A stretch of 64,000 bases of DNA from Paulownia fortunei (lineage: Eukaryota; Streptophyta; Magnoliopsida; Lamiales; Paulowniaceae): positions 8,078,841 through 8,142,840 of the forward strand of contig CM033116.1 of assembly GCA_019321725.1 (NCBI GenBank), read 5' to 3'. A model generated the notes under the pieces. It did no database searches. It saw only the letters and a program-made list of their open reading frames with translations, and was not told where the DNA came from. Both the position numbers and the translations under genes were made by a program. Position 1 is the stretch's first letter; every line of letters starts with the position of its first letter. This document shows, piece after piece, positions 48,476-60,622 of this stretch.

Positions 48476-49369
48476 CTAATAAGCAAGGTAAACAGTAATC
48501 TGCAGCAGTGTCTCCACCCCATCAGTCTCGTGCTGGTTCGTCCCTGGAAATGTCTTCACAGTAGCAAACCCCTTAGCATTCACATACTTCCCCGTGCCCC
48601 CCATAATAGCCAAATGCGACTCCGCAACCGCCGTCCTATGAACTCCGAAAAAGCTCAAGCTATCAGCATAACTCCCACTCGTAAACATCACAGTGAATGC
48701 CATTGTCTGGCTCGTCCCATCTTCTGAACTTGATATGTAAAACCCCTGGGCCTTGCCCACCAGCCCCGATCCCAGGTCGTGTCCTTCCGTCAATTCGTCG
48801 TCGAAAACCGTCATCGTGCCGAACATGAGCTTCTGGAGAGTCGTGCCTGACGGGAACTGCGCGCTGTTGAGGACGGGGAATCCAGGGACCCCACCGATGA
48901 TGTTGTTCCCGTTGTTGTTTTGCATGACGTTCGACGTGAATCCGCTGAGGCCCGTCAGGAAGGGGATGTTGTTGTTGTTCACTATTCCGCCGTTGGCGTT
49001 GTTGGTGGGAATGCCGTTGTTCACTGGGAGGACAGCGCCGTTTGGCTTGGCGAAGGGAACTTGCCCGCCTACGGCTGGATTAGCCACAATGCCTGTCACG
49101 GCAATGGCGGAAGGGCGGGTGCCGCCGAGTATGTCGTGCATGAAGAAGGTGAGGTAGTGGTCATCAGGGTTTATCACGGTGGCGCCAGGATTGGCAGGAG
49201 TGGTGGCAGCGCCACCAGGTGTGGTAGTCGCGGTGGTGGTGCCCCCTGGAACTACGGCAGGACCGGAGACCGTGGCGGCCTCCTCGTCAAGAATTCGAGC
49301 GGAGGCGGCAGATGAGATTATGAGGGCAAGAATGAGAAGGGAGAACATGCCCTTGATTTGAAACGCCAT
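48476..49369 (-). CDS. Dirigent protein, ESB1-like (DIR-e type)
   Basis: Dirigent proteins are secreted wall proteins that guide stereo-selective coupling of monolignol radicals; the DIR-e group, including Arabidopsis ESB1, is needed for lignin in the Casparian strip. The single-exon 297-residue frame is intact. Residues 1-24 form a signal peptide (LLILALIISSAASA, cleaved before RILDEE). Residues 30-68 are Thr/Pro/Gly-rich and residues about 107-160 are an Asn/Gly-rich spacer, as in ESB1-type proteins. The dirigent domain starts at HYLTFFMHDILGG (71-83), then FGTMTVFDDELTEGHDLGSG (183-202), AQGFYISSSEDGTS and FFGVHRTAVAESHLAIMGGT (240-259). The start is the first ATG before the signal peptide. 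Member within DIR-e not determined. Confidence 0.93.
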   Translation of the reverse strand: MAFQIKGMFSLLILALIISSAASARILDEEAATVSGPAVVPGGTTTATTTPGGAATTPANPGATVINPDDHYLTFFMHDILGGTRPSAIAVTGIVANPAVGGQVPFAKPNGAVLPVNNGIPTNNANGGIVNNNNIPFLTGLSGFTSNVMQNNNGNNIIGGVPGFPVLNSAQFPSGTTLQKLMFGTMTVFDDELTEGHDLGSGLVGKAQGFYISSSEDGTSQTMAFTVMFTSGSYADSLSFFGVHRTAVAESHLAIMGGTGKYVNAKGFATVKTFPGTNQHETDGVETLLQITVYLAY

Positions 49370-49453
49370 GATTGTTTGAAGAAGAAATTATCAGGGTTTC
49401 TTACTGTTAATGGTATTAATGAAATTGAGGTATCTGGAAAATGTATAGAGGGG

Positions 49454-49461
49454 ATTATATA
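49454..49461 (-). promoter_or_regulatory. TATA box of the dirigent gene
   Basis: TATATAAT on the minus strand, 85-92 bp upstream of the start codon, the only TATA element near the start. A pyrimidine/purine-rich stretch follows (ccctctata). Confidence 0.65.
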
Positions 49462-49469
49462 GACAGACA

Positions 49470-51499
49470 TAGAGGGATTAAGTAGTAATGAGAAGGGATG
49501 TTGTGGAGTGGATGAGATGGATTAGGTGCATGCCTTTGCAGTGGTTTGGGTGTAATGGGGGTATATTACGTACAACTAAGACAATGTTTTAATTAAAAAG
49601 GCTAACCATATTGTATTACTAAAAAGTTCTCATTATTTAAAAATTTTAAATAAATTTTCAGAAAAGAAGAAAATACTTTAATATATAAGATAGAGTTAAG
49701 TAATATAGATGATTAAGATTACATAATTAGGTATTAACGTAATCAAAATTGAAGTGTTAATTGCATTTAACTATTTCAAACTTAACTATATATATTTTTT
49801 AGAAAAAATAGATTAAAGTCTCAACTTATTAGAGCACTAAATCGCTAGTTACTTCAATTCAGGTTAGTTATTTTTTTTTATTAAATTGTTCTTCAATATA
49901 ACCTAGTTTTTCATCTATGGGAAAAAAACATAAATAAGATGGCCAAAATAAGTACTTGAGAATATGTAGTAAGTTAGGGTTTGGTAATACTTTTGATTTT
50001 TGAAATGAAAAATCCATTTAAGAAACAGAATACCAAGGGTGCGATTGAATGACTTGCTCATTTCATAAAATTGTATTTTCAGAATTTTTTTTGAAAAATG
50101 CATTTGTTTGGGGCCATTTGTAAGAAAATTCTTGAAAAAAGACAATCTCCTTCTACAGTAGAACATAGGACATTGTTTTTAGATTTCCAAAAAAAAAACC
50201 CATTTTTAGAAATGAATATCTGAAAAATTTTGAAAAATAAAGAACCATTTTATCATGCATATGTGGTTAAGATAGAAAAGCAACCATTATTTTTCATTAC
50301 CAATCATACACACAAGCCATCTTATCATGTGCTATATTATATTAATATATGTATACAAATGTATATATTTATGCGACTATGTATATAATTTTTTTTATTA
50401 AGCCTTAATATTTTAAATGTGTATATTATACACTATTAGTTAAAATTTGTAAATGCACGTACGTATGAATAATTGAAAAGATAATTTTCGTTCCCATATA
50501 TATTATGAACCACATAGTAATACTTTGTACTTTTGAGGCGAAATATTTAATCTACATATTATACTTACTCATATAATAGTTGACGAGTAATATTATATTT
50601 TAATAAATATTTATAATATTTAAATATAATCTTATTTATAAGTATTATTAAAATATCATATAAATAAAAAAATAATTTATGAAATCCTAATAATTATGAA
50701 ATAGTTATCTTTAAGTTATGTTAGAATTATAAATTAAATAATATCAAAAGACTTATAAAATAATTTTTGCATAATTTTAAAACAATGTACAAATATAATT
50801 TATATAAAATGACATCAAAATAAGTCGTATTTTTGTTTCAAAATAATTTTTTTATATTCTTATTTTACCATTCGTCTACGAATCCATATATTAATCATTT
50901 TCATCATATTTTTTACCAATTTTTTTACTATAACTTTAACAAAAATTCATAATATATTTGTACATATTAAACGTTGAATTTTTTCGATTCATATTTAACT
51001 AACTAGGATATTATATTAATGTGTATACAAATAATATATATATATATATATATATATATTGCATGTTATGTAGTATTTTGATTAAAAATTATTTTCAACA
51101 TGTATATTACATTAATATATATAACCAATTTAACATATATGTATATACATCGACATATATATACATGCATCTTCGTATATAAAGGTTTTACTATAAAATA
51201 TATGAAATGTGTATATTATATTAATATGTTAATAGTACAAATAAATATAATTAATTTTGATAAATTATTGGATGACAAGTTTGAATAATTTTTCAAAGAA
51301 ATGTACCAAACAAACATGTTTTAACGGTCTGAATTTTGTTAAGGACTTCGGCTCTTTACAGTTTCCCATTTATTTTCTTAGGCCTCTTTGGATCTGTGGA
51401 CAGGATTTGTGGATGGTATTGAAATTTTTAAAATTCAAGTAAACTAGCAATCTTATATTTGTACTGGATGATTACATGGTATGATAAAATTAAAATTTA
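49470..51499. other. Intergenic upstream of the dirigent gene
   Basis: AT-rich with a (TA)n microsatellite at 51,031-51,059 and many short 'atatat' stretches. No open frame above 83 codons and no recognised element. Root-type regulation cannot be judged from this sequence. Confidence 0.5.
51031..51059. repeat. (TA)n microsatellite
   Basis: About 14 uninterrupted TA units. Confidence 0.9.
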
Positions 51500-51920
51500 T
51501 GATGAAAATTAAACATAATACACATGAGATAAGTTTAAGAAAATTTATTATATTTCGGATATTTTATTATGATTGAATTATTGATGTTTCTCACATTTTT
51601 AAAGGCTCATTTTCATCTAAATTCGATCACATACAGAAGGGATTTTGATTCATAATTCAAAATCTTCTTCAAGTGGTGGTGTTCTTCAAATCTTGATCAC
51701 AATAGTCTTCTTTATTTCCAGTTTTCTAACATTAATTTTACAGATAGTTTTTCTTATCTGTTATCTAAGTGGAGAGTTATTCTTGAGAGAGTTAACTCTT
51801 CACGTTGGTTATAGGTGGTTTACAAGAAAACCACTCCCACCAAAAATCTAATATTTTTTAACCTTCTGGGTTGAATCACACTTCATGAGCGACCTGTTAA
51901 CTCATTTAATATTTCTTACA
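51500..51920 (-). mobile_element. Element F 3' LTR
   Basis: 421 bp, starting TGTAAGAAATATTAAATGAG at 51,920 directly after the purine tract and ending ...TTTTCATCA at 51,500. Pairs with 58,749-59,161. Confidence 0.8.
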
Positions 51921-51930
51921 TCTCCCACTA

Positions 51931-53180
51931 ATATATGAGGGTTGGACTTGTGTCTATTGTGATCATAATTATACACCATAAATTTTATACAAGCAAATGA
52001 ATCGTGTGACCAGTGAACATTCTAACAAGAACTTAATATCATATACTGGTTAAAGATATATGACAGCTCAATTTCTCAAAATACAAGGACAAAATATCTC
52101 GCTATACCTCAGACTTCTTTGTTACACCAATCAAAGTATCTCTAATCCCTCATATAATATAAAAACATACTTGATTTCAATACCATATCATGTATTCACA
52201 ATTATGTCTCAAACATCTAAGTTTGACATAATTGTTTGGTCAGTAAATACATATTAGATGTTAGTCATAGAAAATCTTCATTTCCCACTAGGATCTCTCA
52301 ACTTCAAAATAGTTGCTTTCCTAGACATGTTCCGCTCTACTGAATCATCAATGGCTATTGGGAGCATGCTAAAGTAGCAATACTACATTAAAGTATTGAG
52401 AAACAGTTTAAAGTCATAAGGATATACAATGAGGTTATACTAACCTTTGGGTCTCACACAATAAGGAAATAGAGATCTTTTCACTCATTACCCAATGGTC
52501 CATTAGGCACACATGGTATGAAACACGTACTATGGTGCTTCCTTTTTTTATTGGACGTGTATGTCATATTTTCAAAAATAATGCACCAAACAGATCTTGG
52601 TTCAAGTGTACCTCGACAATTCACTTGAGTTTTCTTCTCTTTTGTCCTCAACAAATTATTAATACCAAGAAAACTCACATCTCACCATAAGATAAGTTTA
52701 ATGGATAGTGGGAATCCATTTCAGTTACTCAAATTCATAAGAGTGATCTCATTTTTATCAAGGCGTGTGAGAGAACCAATCTTTATGATTTTATATACAA
52801 TAAAATCATAAATGTCCCTTCTCTGCATGAAACTTAACATCAGAGACCTGTGAGAGAGTCAGTCTCTGCTTGTCCGACATACTTAGATATTAAATGTATG
52901 TAATCATAAATATGAATACATACATAACATTCCAATATCTTAAACTTATGGGCTTAACTCTATGAACATTCTAAAATTCAAAGAGATTGTATTTTACGCA
53001 ATCCTAGAAATTTGACATAGCCCACAAATACATCTCTAGGTTGAGGATAAATGGGTAGTTACTATGAAATGCGTAGACATGCTTATTTCTTTGCAGTGAT
53101 ATCTCTCACAAAGCTATAATCTATGTTTGATTTTAATGCATTGGGTGTTGGGTTTACGTGATCTCGGGGTATACATAGGG
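51931..53180 (-). mobile_element. Element F internal non-coding region (3' side)
   Basis: GC-balanced but without an open frame beyond 65 codons. It contains paired phrases such as 'gtgagagaaccaatctttatg' at 52,768 and 'gtgagagagtcagtctctgc' at 52,850, which look like old internal repeats. No protein similarity recognised on either strand. Confidence 0.45.
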
Positions 53181-53189
53181 AAAAATTAA

Positions 53190-55228
53190 AAATTTTAAAA
53201 ACATCATACCATAACAATTATAACAATACCCTATATCCAATGCGATTTTTAACGATTTTATAATTTTCAATGTTGTAATAAAATAATTAAAGTTCAATTT
53301 ATACTTTTTTATGCACTCTGGTTGTCGTAGGGTATAAATCAATCAATTTCTAGCCCCTTTTTTGAATTTGGTTCATAGAAATTCAAATGTCTCCCTTCTA
53401 TAGTAGTCCACACTTTGAGTAAGAACACAAAATTAAAATTCGGCTAGCAATTTTGGTTTCTTTTCTAATTTGGTTCATGGAGTATGTATGGAAAATATTA
53501 ATTCCTGTTATCAACTAGTGATAAAAGAATTAATATTTAAAAATAAAAGATAGGATTTACAGAGAAAAATGATGGTTGAAGAAAATAATTTTTCTTCTCC
53601 CTTTTGAATGGCTGAAAATTAAAGGATGTTTTTTCATCCAATAATTTTTGGCCATGAGGTATATATAGGGGCTCAAAATTTCAAGAGTCCTACTCTTTTT
53701 GATTGATTGAAAAATATTTTGGTTCATCCATTTTTTTTTTCGATTTTATTTCTTTCATATCTTCCAAAAATATTTAAAATTACCCAAGAATTCCAAACTC
53801 TTAACTTTCCATCCTTTTTTTCATGGCTTTTTCCTAATAGGCCTTAGTATATTGGGTAATGACTTAAAAATAAATTCCACAATTAATTTAATTAATTATT
53901 TTATCTAAATTAATTAATTCCATCTAGCCCATCTAATCAAATAAAACCCAATTAAATAATTTAAATTATTTAATTAAGTAAATTAATTTATGGACTACAC
54001 AATTAATTTGATCCATTCAAATAATTGTTTCACTCCAATTGGACTCCTTAATTTTAGTAGATCCAATTAAATAATTTAATTATTTAATTAAATAATTAAT
54101 TCAACTCCTTGAATTAATTTAAGCCCTCAATTAATTAATTGAATAAAACTATTTAGATCAATTCATAAATTAGAAATATTTTATCTCAAATTATGTGTGA
54201 CCTTTTAGGTTCACAGCTAAATTAGCAATGAGCTTGCAACATTTGTAACTTATAAATAATAATAATTATTCCGACTAACTAATCCAATTAATTAGTCCAT
54301 TTGAAATTAACTCCTCAATTTCAAAAAATTTACAAGTCATGGGAAACACCTAACAAGTGTATCATGACTACCTACACTTAGGTGACATAGTGAGTGAACC
54401 TATTTTAATTATGGGTATCATACACGTAAGGTCTTTCTATGAACTAATCTCTCGATTGAATATAGGGCATGGATCAATAGTCAAAACCCTAATTGCTCAA
54501 TAACTATAATTTATTTCAAGTTTCAATGATTCATGACGAATCGTTAGAAAATCCCTGCCTAACATTCATCCTACCTTGGCCAAAAACTTTAAGTCATAAA
54601 TTATGAAAATATAGGAGATTCATTTATTCTACAAAATAAGTGACGGATTCTTTGTTAACTACTCATTAACCACCATACATATCAATGCAACATCCAATGT
54701 ATGTCATTTATAATTGTTAGGCAATTAGAAGATATATAAAAAAACATACATAATGTTACCATGGTGTCTCAAGTCAAAAGACTAATCGTGTACTATCGTA
54801 ACATGAAATTTTTTATTTTGACAAATAAGTTTTCAATTAAAAAATTTCAATGGGTCTGTTCAGTGTACTTATTTTTTAACAAATACCCGCATACATGCAC
54901 TAGTTATTTATCAATGGAGCAAGACATCCTCCTCATGCGAATATGTATCATATGCACGAATCTATTAAACTATTCGATGTCCCTTCTCAAAAAGCCCTTA
55001 ACTCGGAATTAATTTAAGACTAAAGTCATAGAGGCATATTCCATGATTGCCATCAAATGCATAATCATGTCCCATAGTTAAGTTTGGTTTGGGGACTTTA
55101 TCTAATTATATGAAGCAATTAAAGATAAATAAATTGGCCTTTTTATTAATATGATTTGAAAAAGATTATTTTTACAAAGAATATAAAGGATGCACAATCT
55201 AATTTGCACGCTAGACACTACTCTAAAT
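53190..55228 (-). mobile_element. Copia-type LTR nested in element F
   Basis: Minus-strand relative of the LTRs at 7,199 and 62,651. It begins (TTTAGAGTAGTGTC) at 55,228 directly after the purine tract GGCAAGTGGAAGATT (55,240-55,226) and pol remnant, so it is a 3' LTR. Landmarks shared with the solo LTR on the opposite strand include 'agtgtactta' for 'aagtacact', 'catacatgcac' and the AATT-rich domain (53,880-54,140). The inner end near 53,190 is approximate. Confidence 0.7.
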
Positions 55229-56720
55229 CTTCCACTTGCCCTAGCGCCAATTGCTCATATACATTAGGTCCATCTTCTCAAGATGTCTGTCGAATACCTT
55301 CTGTGATAGAGGTTTGGTCAGTGGGTCTATTATATTTTCTACCGAAGCGACTCTATCTACTAAAGCGTCGCTTCTACCAATGATTTTCCTGATCATATAG
55401 TATCTCCTCATGATGTGCTAGGATCTTTGATGAAATCTTTGCTCTTTTGCTTGTGCAATAACTCTATTATTATCATAGTATATTAATACAGGATTAACAA
55501 TGGATGAAACCACACCTAACTTTTGGATGAATTTCCTTATCAAAACAGTTTCTTTTATTGCATCACATGCAACAATATATTTAGTTTCAGTAGTAGAATC
55601 TACGGTCGTCTCCTGCTTGGAACTCTTTTAGCTAACTATACCATCGGTTATGATGAATATATATCCGGACATTGACTTTAAGTCGTCTATATCGGACTGA
55701 AAACTAGAAGTTGTATAGCCTTCTAGTTTCAATTCTCCAGAGTCATATACTAGAAAGATATCCTTAGTCCTTTTCAACTACTTCAATATCATTTTTACAG
55801 TTTTCTAGGATTTCTCACCTGGATTGGACTGATACCTACTTGTGACACTTAGAGCATATGCGACATCAGGCCTTATACCATCGGTTATGATGAATATATA
55901 TCCGGACATTGACTTTAAGTCGTCTATATCGAACTGAAAACTAGAAGTTGTATAGCCTTCTAGTTTCAATTCTCCAGAGTCATATACTAGAAAGATATCC
56001 TTAGTCCTTTTCAACTACTTCAATATCATTTTTACAGTTTTCTAGGATTTCTCACCTGGATTGGACTGATACCTACTTGTGACACTTAGAGCATATGCGA
56101 CATCAGGCCTTATACACAACACATCATACATTATGCTTCATATGGCGGAAACATAAGGTATGTGGGTCATCCTTTCCCTCGCATCAGGAGTCTTTGGAGA
56201 CATTGCCCACGAGAAAGAAACATTATAACTCATTGGCAAGAATCTTTGCTTGGATTTCTCTATGCTAAACCTATTTACCATTTTGTCTATGTACTTGGAT
56301 TGAGATAATCCGATTATCCTTTTTGACCTATCTCTATAGATCTTTATTCCAAGAATAAAGGATGCTTCTCCCAAATCCTTCATAGAGAATTGATTAGACA
56401 ATCAAGTCTTAGTAGATTGTATCATCCCTACATCATTCTCAATGAGTAGGATGTCATTAACATATAACATAATAAATTTACTGCACTCCTACTAACCTTC
56501 TTATAGACACAAGTTTCATTCGGGTTTTTGTGAAAATCAAACAATTTGATTGCGTCATCAAACTGGATGTTCAAGCTTCGAGATGCCTGCTTGAGTCCAC
56601 AAATACATCTCTAGAGTTTGCAAACCTTTTGCTCACTCTCTTTGGATATGAAGCCTTTTGGATGCCTTATATATATTTCTTCCTTAATATTTTCATTAAG
56701 AAATACAATCTTTGTTCGTG
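55226..56720 (-). pseudogene. Copia RT-RNase H fragment
   Basis: Minus-strand pol ending just before the LTR. 56,401-56,138 has FSMKDLGEASFILGIKIYRD and RSKRIIGLSQSKYIDKMVNR; farther up, broken frames near 56,640-56,400 give remnants of YGLKQASRSWN-like and YVDD-like regions. 56,014-55,805 encodes LEGYTTSSFQFDIDDLKSMS and PDVAYALSVTSRYQSNPGE. Near 55,320-55,250 the RNase H end reads IDPLTKPLSQKVFDRHLEKM. A 237-bp tandem duplication (55,637-56,110) sits within it. Gag, protease and integrase are missing, cut at about 56,725. Confidence 0.8.
55637..56110 (-). repeat. 237-bp tandem duplication inside copia pol
   Basis: Copies at 55,637-55,873 and 55,874-56,110 differ by eye at only one base (cggactg at about 55,698 against cgaactg at about 55,935). 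The unit is 237 bp, a multiple of three, so the RT/RNase H frame would be kept across the junction, although stops exist inside each copy. The surrounding pol is heavily decayed, so the duplication is much younger than the element, or is an assembly artefact. Confidence 0.9.
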
Positions 56721-56727
56721 AAATATT

Positions 56728-57450
56728 TTGGAAACCGCAAGTGCATGGTGTCAAGTTTTAATACAACAATAAGTTGAGTATCGTTTCCATAAGAATTGCA
56801 ATAAAAAATTACAGCAAGTATTGTAGTTCAAACAGTCTTAATTTTATTTAGAAAATCAAGTGATGATTGGTAAACAAAGTAGAATAAGATAAAAATTGTA
56901 AAGATAAAACTAGAGTTCTTAGAAGTAATACAACAAATACCTTATGAACAAGAAATTCTAGAGGATAGATTCACCTAATTATCACTTATGTTCTTCCTTC
57001 CAAAATAAACTAATTTAAGTCAACAACACATATAAGTTAAAAATTCCTAAACTCATCAATCCCCTCTCTCGAGTGTCGAACTGATTATGAGTTCTAATAT
57101 GAATTTCAATATTTATATAAAACTCAAGAATAAAACTCTATAATAGTTCAATGAATTTTTCTTCAAAACTTCAAAGGTTTCATAAGTTTCTCAACTCTAT
57201 GATTCATAGGTTATGTTATCTTTATGGTCATGTATAATCTTTCCTCTCTCGAGTATCGAATCTATACATCAAGCACTCTCAATTAATGATCAAATAATCA
57301 AAATGTAATACTAAACAAGATAACACAAATAAGATGAATTATTTGAACTAATAATGTTTGGAATTCAAAATATAGGATAAGATTACATCTTCCTCTAGAA
57401 AGAAATGTTTAGTTCATCATATAGGAATATAACTTCAAAAAATACATAAG
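56728..57450. mobile_element. Gypsy LTR-like fragment inside element F
   Basis: Starts 'accgcaagtgcatggtgtca' followed by 'gagtatcgtttcca', an LTR end of the type also seen at 21,270. It contains two near-copies of 'cctctctcgagt.tcgaa' (57,062 and 57,241). It abuts the truncated copia pol. No primer site, gag or pol is visible with it. Confidence 0.45.
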
Positions 57451-58734
57451 AAAGTGCATGAAAATTGTTCATTAATTACTAAAATTCTTCCAACCTTATA
57501 ACTCTCACTAGCCTACATAACATTTATTCACATAGGAGATAAATATGTACCATCATATTAAATGCATGAAACTCAAAATAAATATGCATTCATAATTTTC
57601 ATAAATTCCAACATAATCATGCATTCATAAATTTCAAGGATTATATAGAATGCATAATTCCATGGTAAAAATCAAACATATTATTTTATGTCAATAAATA
57701 TTTTAATATACAATCGGTTATCTCCTTTGAGGCTTCCAAAAATATCAAGATATTATACACTAATTGTCGTTCATTCTGCCTTCTTGCATTTTCAACTGCC
57801 CAACAACTACCATAAATAATCAAAAATAGAAAAAAATATATTAGATTTGGCCACAAAGTCAATCTTAATATCAGTGTCATATTGTGCAAGTATTTGACAA
57901 TTGTAATCATAATATTTTAGTCTATACTCAATTTTATAAACTTATCACAGGAAAATAAATTTTCTATGTGCTCCATAAATTGAGAAAAAAAGTATAAGTG
58001 TCCCAATACTTCCATTGAGTTGCCAATATCTCAAAATAATTTCCCAAGATTTACAGAAAAATCTTCAAAAAATTTTGTGTGCAAAATATATTTTTTTGTA
58101 ATTTTCACCAAATTTTATAATAAAAAATTCGGGAAAAAATTTTATCAACTGAAAGTTTTATTTTAATTTACAGAAAAATAGAAAATCAAATTTTGAGCGT
58201 AACAGTATTTTTTGGGCCAAACATTACTATTGAAAACACTCACACATGCCTAAATGCTTCAAGACGAGTTAAGGGCTATTTGGCTGAGAATTTAACTATT
58301 TATCATTTTTTTCATCATTTTTTTTTAAAATCTAAATTCAACATAAACTTCAAATTGTCATATCTCACTCACTTTAATGCCAATTTTCGCATATAATATA
58401 TGGTTGGAAAGCCCTTATCAAGTAGAATCTAACAATATAAATTTCATAAAACAAAACTCAACATATATAGACTGAAAATAGAATTTACAGTGATTAGTAT
58501 GGCATGAAGTATCTCATAATATACAAAGTAAATTATGATGAAACTTTTTAGATTACTTCTACCATGTAAGAGCATGTTTCTATTAAAAACTCACTAAATA
58601 TTATTAAGCATACAATGATTTGCCATTAAAAATCCACAAGTTTTTATAAAACAAATTGCATAATTAATGGCATGAAATGAAGGATTTTAATACATTAAAC
58701 AGAGCCAAATAACATCAAGAATTCAACCATATAT
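57451..58734 (-). mobile_element. Element F internal non-coding region (5' side)
   Basis: AT-rich leader region between the nested fragments and the primer site. The open frames here (67 and 74 codons) show no known motif. No gag is recognisable, which supports a non-autonomous element. Confidence 0.45.
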
Positions 58735-58747
58735 GACTTTGATACTA
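58735..58747 (-). other. Primer binding site of element F
   Basis: TAGTATCAAAGTC on the minus strand, matching the Met-type TGGTATCAGAGCC at 10 of 13 positions, just inside the 5' LTR. Confidence 0.6.
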
Positions 58748-58748
58748 A

Positions 58749-59161
58749 TGATGGAAATTAAACAGAATACACATGAGACAAGTTTAAGAAAACTTATTAC
58801 AATTCGAATATTTTTCCATAATTGAATCAATGATGTTTTTCATATTTTCGAAGGCTCACTTCGTCCAAAACTGATCACATACGGAAAGGGTTTTGATCTA
58901 CAATCTATTTATTTTTTCAAATAGTGGTGTTCTTCAAATCTTAATTACAATAACCTTCTTTCTCTTCAGTTTTCTAACATTATTTTTACAGAGAGTTTTT
59001 GTTATCTATTGTCTATGTGGAGAGTTGGGGGAATTAACTCTTCATATTGGTTACAGGTGATTTACAAGAAAACTAATCTCATCAATTTTTATTTTTTTTA
59101 AATCTTTTGGGTCAAATTAATTCTTGTAGGTGACCTGTTAACTCATTTAATATTTCTTATT
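58749..59161 (-). mobile_element. Element F 5' LTR
   Basis: 413 bp ending ...TTTCCATCA at 58,749 beside the primer site. Pairs with the 3' LTR at 51,500-51,920; many substitutions and small indels between the two indicate an old insertion. Confidence 0.8.
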
Positions 59162-59166
59162 ATCTA

Positions 59167-60490
59167 AAATGCCTCAGATAAAAAGACAAAACAAAATAGA
59201 AATATGCTTGCTCCTTCCTAATCGAAGCCTCTGCTGCTTATTCACCCCTCCATCTCAGCTGCTGGCGTCCTAGGTGTGCATTCAATTATTATTTTTTTAA
59301 CATAAAATTATGAAAGGAATTATTCTAAGTTTAGCCACAAAAAAAAAAAGAAAAGAAAACACATTTAATATACAATTTAAACCGATGTTTATGTGTGCCT
59401 TGACCTGCAATTGGGACGGCTCCCACGAGATTGCTGAATGCACGAAAATCAGCCCGGCGAAGCTTTAGAACTATTACCAAATGACGACTGCAAAGTACTC
59501 TTGTCAAGAAGAGAGAGAGAGAGAGGGGAAGGAACTTAATATCTGCAATACAGTTTTCCTACATAGAAGACTGAGATTGGAAGGCCTTTGGAATGAAATC
59601 GGTTTATCAGAAATATTGGGCTTTATTTGGTTTTACTTTTGGGTAAAAGAATAAAAATGCATTTGAATATTTTATTGAAAGGAAATTATGTGATGTATTT
59701 TAAGAATAATTTTTATTATAAATATTTTGTATTATTGTTTATTGTAGTTAATAAGAGATATATTCAATTAGATTATATAAATTTTATTTATATTTTTGAA
59801 AAATAAAAATATCATTTCTAAAAAATATAATAGCAAATATATTTTTATTTCTGAAAAAATATACTAAAATAGAAAATAAAACCAAACAAAGCTTGAGTTT
59901 CGCCAGAAGAGACGAGTTGGAGGCATCAACCATTTTATATGCATATAATTGTAATTATGGTGACATTGGGCATAATAGGTGCAATATTGGAATTTCACAT
60001 TTAATGAGTTATGAGCCCAAAGTTGAATACTACAATCTTGGAGGTAGGCTAAGTGATTATTTGCCATTGGATAATTGATGGGTCCCATAATATGTCCAGG
60101 CCTGAAGATAAGTAATCTAATTACTGAACATGTATAATTCAATTGTCTATCAAAGACTAATCCATCAAACAAAATGAGCCCTTAAACAATAGTTAAAGGG
60201 GTTATTTATTTATTTGGGTGTGATATAAAATAATTAATAAAAAATGTGATAAATTGTTATATATGGATTGATTTATTAATAAATATTATGTATATTTTGT
60301 TAAATTGTAAGAATAATAAATTAATAGAATACATAAATAAATGTATACATTGAGGATAAATGAGTGAGATTATATGAGTGAGATTATAGTAATATTACTA
60401 ATCCACCTTTCTTGTTTTCTATTTTTTTTCCTTTTTCTCTACTGTTTATTACTGTGGCCAGAGTTTACTGTTCAATTTTCTTTCTTCTTT
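59167..60490. other. Intergenic, no gene seen
   Basis: Contains a short (GA)n run at 59,510-59,524. A MITE-like pair of ends (GCTTTATTTGGTTTTA at 59,619-59,634 and its inverted partner near 59,878-59,893) may mark a small transposon, but no target duplication was found. Open frames up to 102 codons have no recognisable motif. Confidence 0.4.
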
Positions 60491-60622
60491 CATTCTTCTA
60501 ACTTCTTCCATAGCCATTCTTCTTTCTCCTTTCATTCCTCTAACTTCTTCTTTCATAGCCATTCTTCTTTCTCCTTTCATTCTTCTAACTTCTTCTTCCA
60601 TAGCCATTCTTCTTTCTCTTTC
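60491..60622. repeat. Minisatellite with 42/45-bp units
   Basis: About three copies of a pyrimidine-rich unit (cattcttctaacttcttc, then catagccattcttcttt). Units start near 60,491, 60,533 and 60,578, giving spacings of 42 and 45 bp, both multiples of three. Both strands keep an open frame across it: plus repeats SSNFFFHSHSSFSFH, minus repeats RRMAMEEEVRRMKGE. Neither product matches a known protein to me. Confidence 0.8.

Larger units (their letters stand above)
51500..59161 (-). mobile_element. LTR retrotransposon (element F), 7.7 kb with nested insertion
   Basis: Minus-strand element with LTRs at 59,161-58,749 and 51,920-51,500. They share long matching blocks ('cacatgaga.aagtttaaga', 'agtggtggtgttcttcaaat' and others). 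5-bp target duplications ATCTA (59,162-59,166) and ATTTA (51,495-51,499) differ at one base. The primer site lies at 58,747-58,735 and the purine tract TAGTGGGAGA at 51,930-51,921. No pol clearly its own was found: the copia pol inside is tied to a different LTR (55,228). So F is probably a non-autonomous (LARD-like) element carrying a nested copia fragment and a gypsy LTR piece. Confidence 0.75.

Noticed and set aside
48440..49361. Several plus-strand open frames over the dirigent gene, up to 134 codons
   Set aside because: Antisense shadows of a conserved dirigent CDS; no motif and odd composition.
59619..59893. Possible MITE with GCTTTRTTTGGTTTTA ends
   Set aside because: Ends look inverted but no target duplication could be found; too weak to list as an element.
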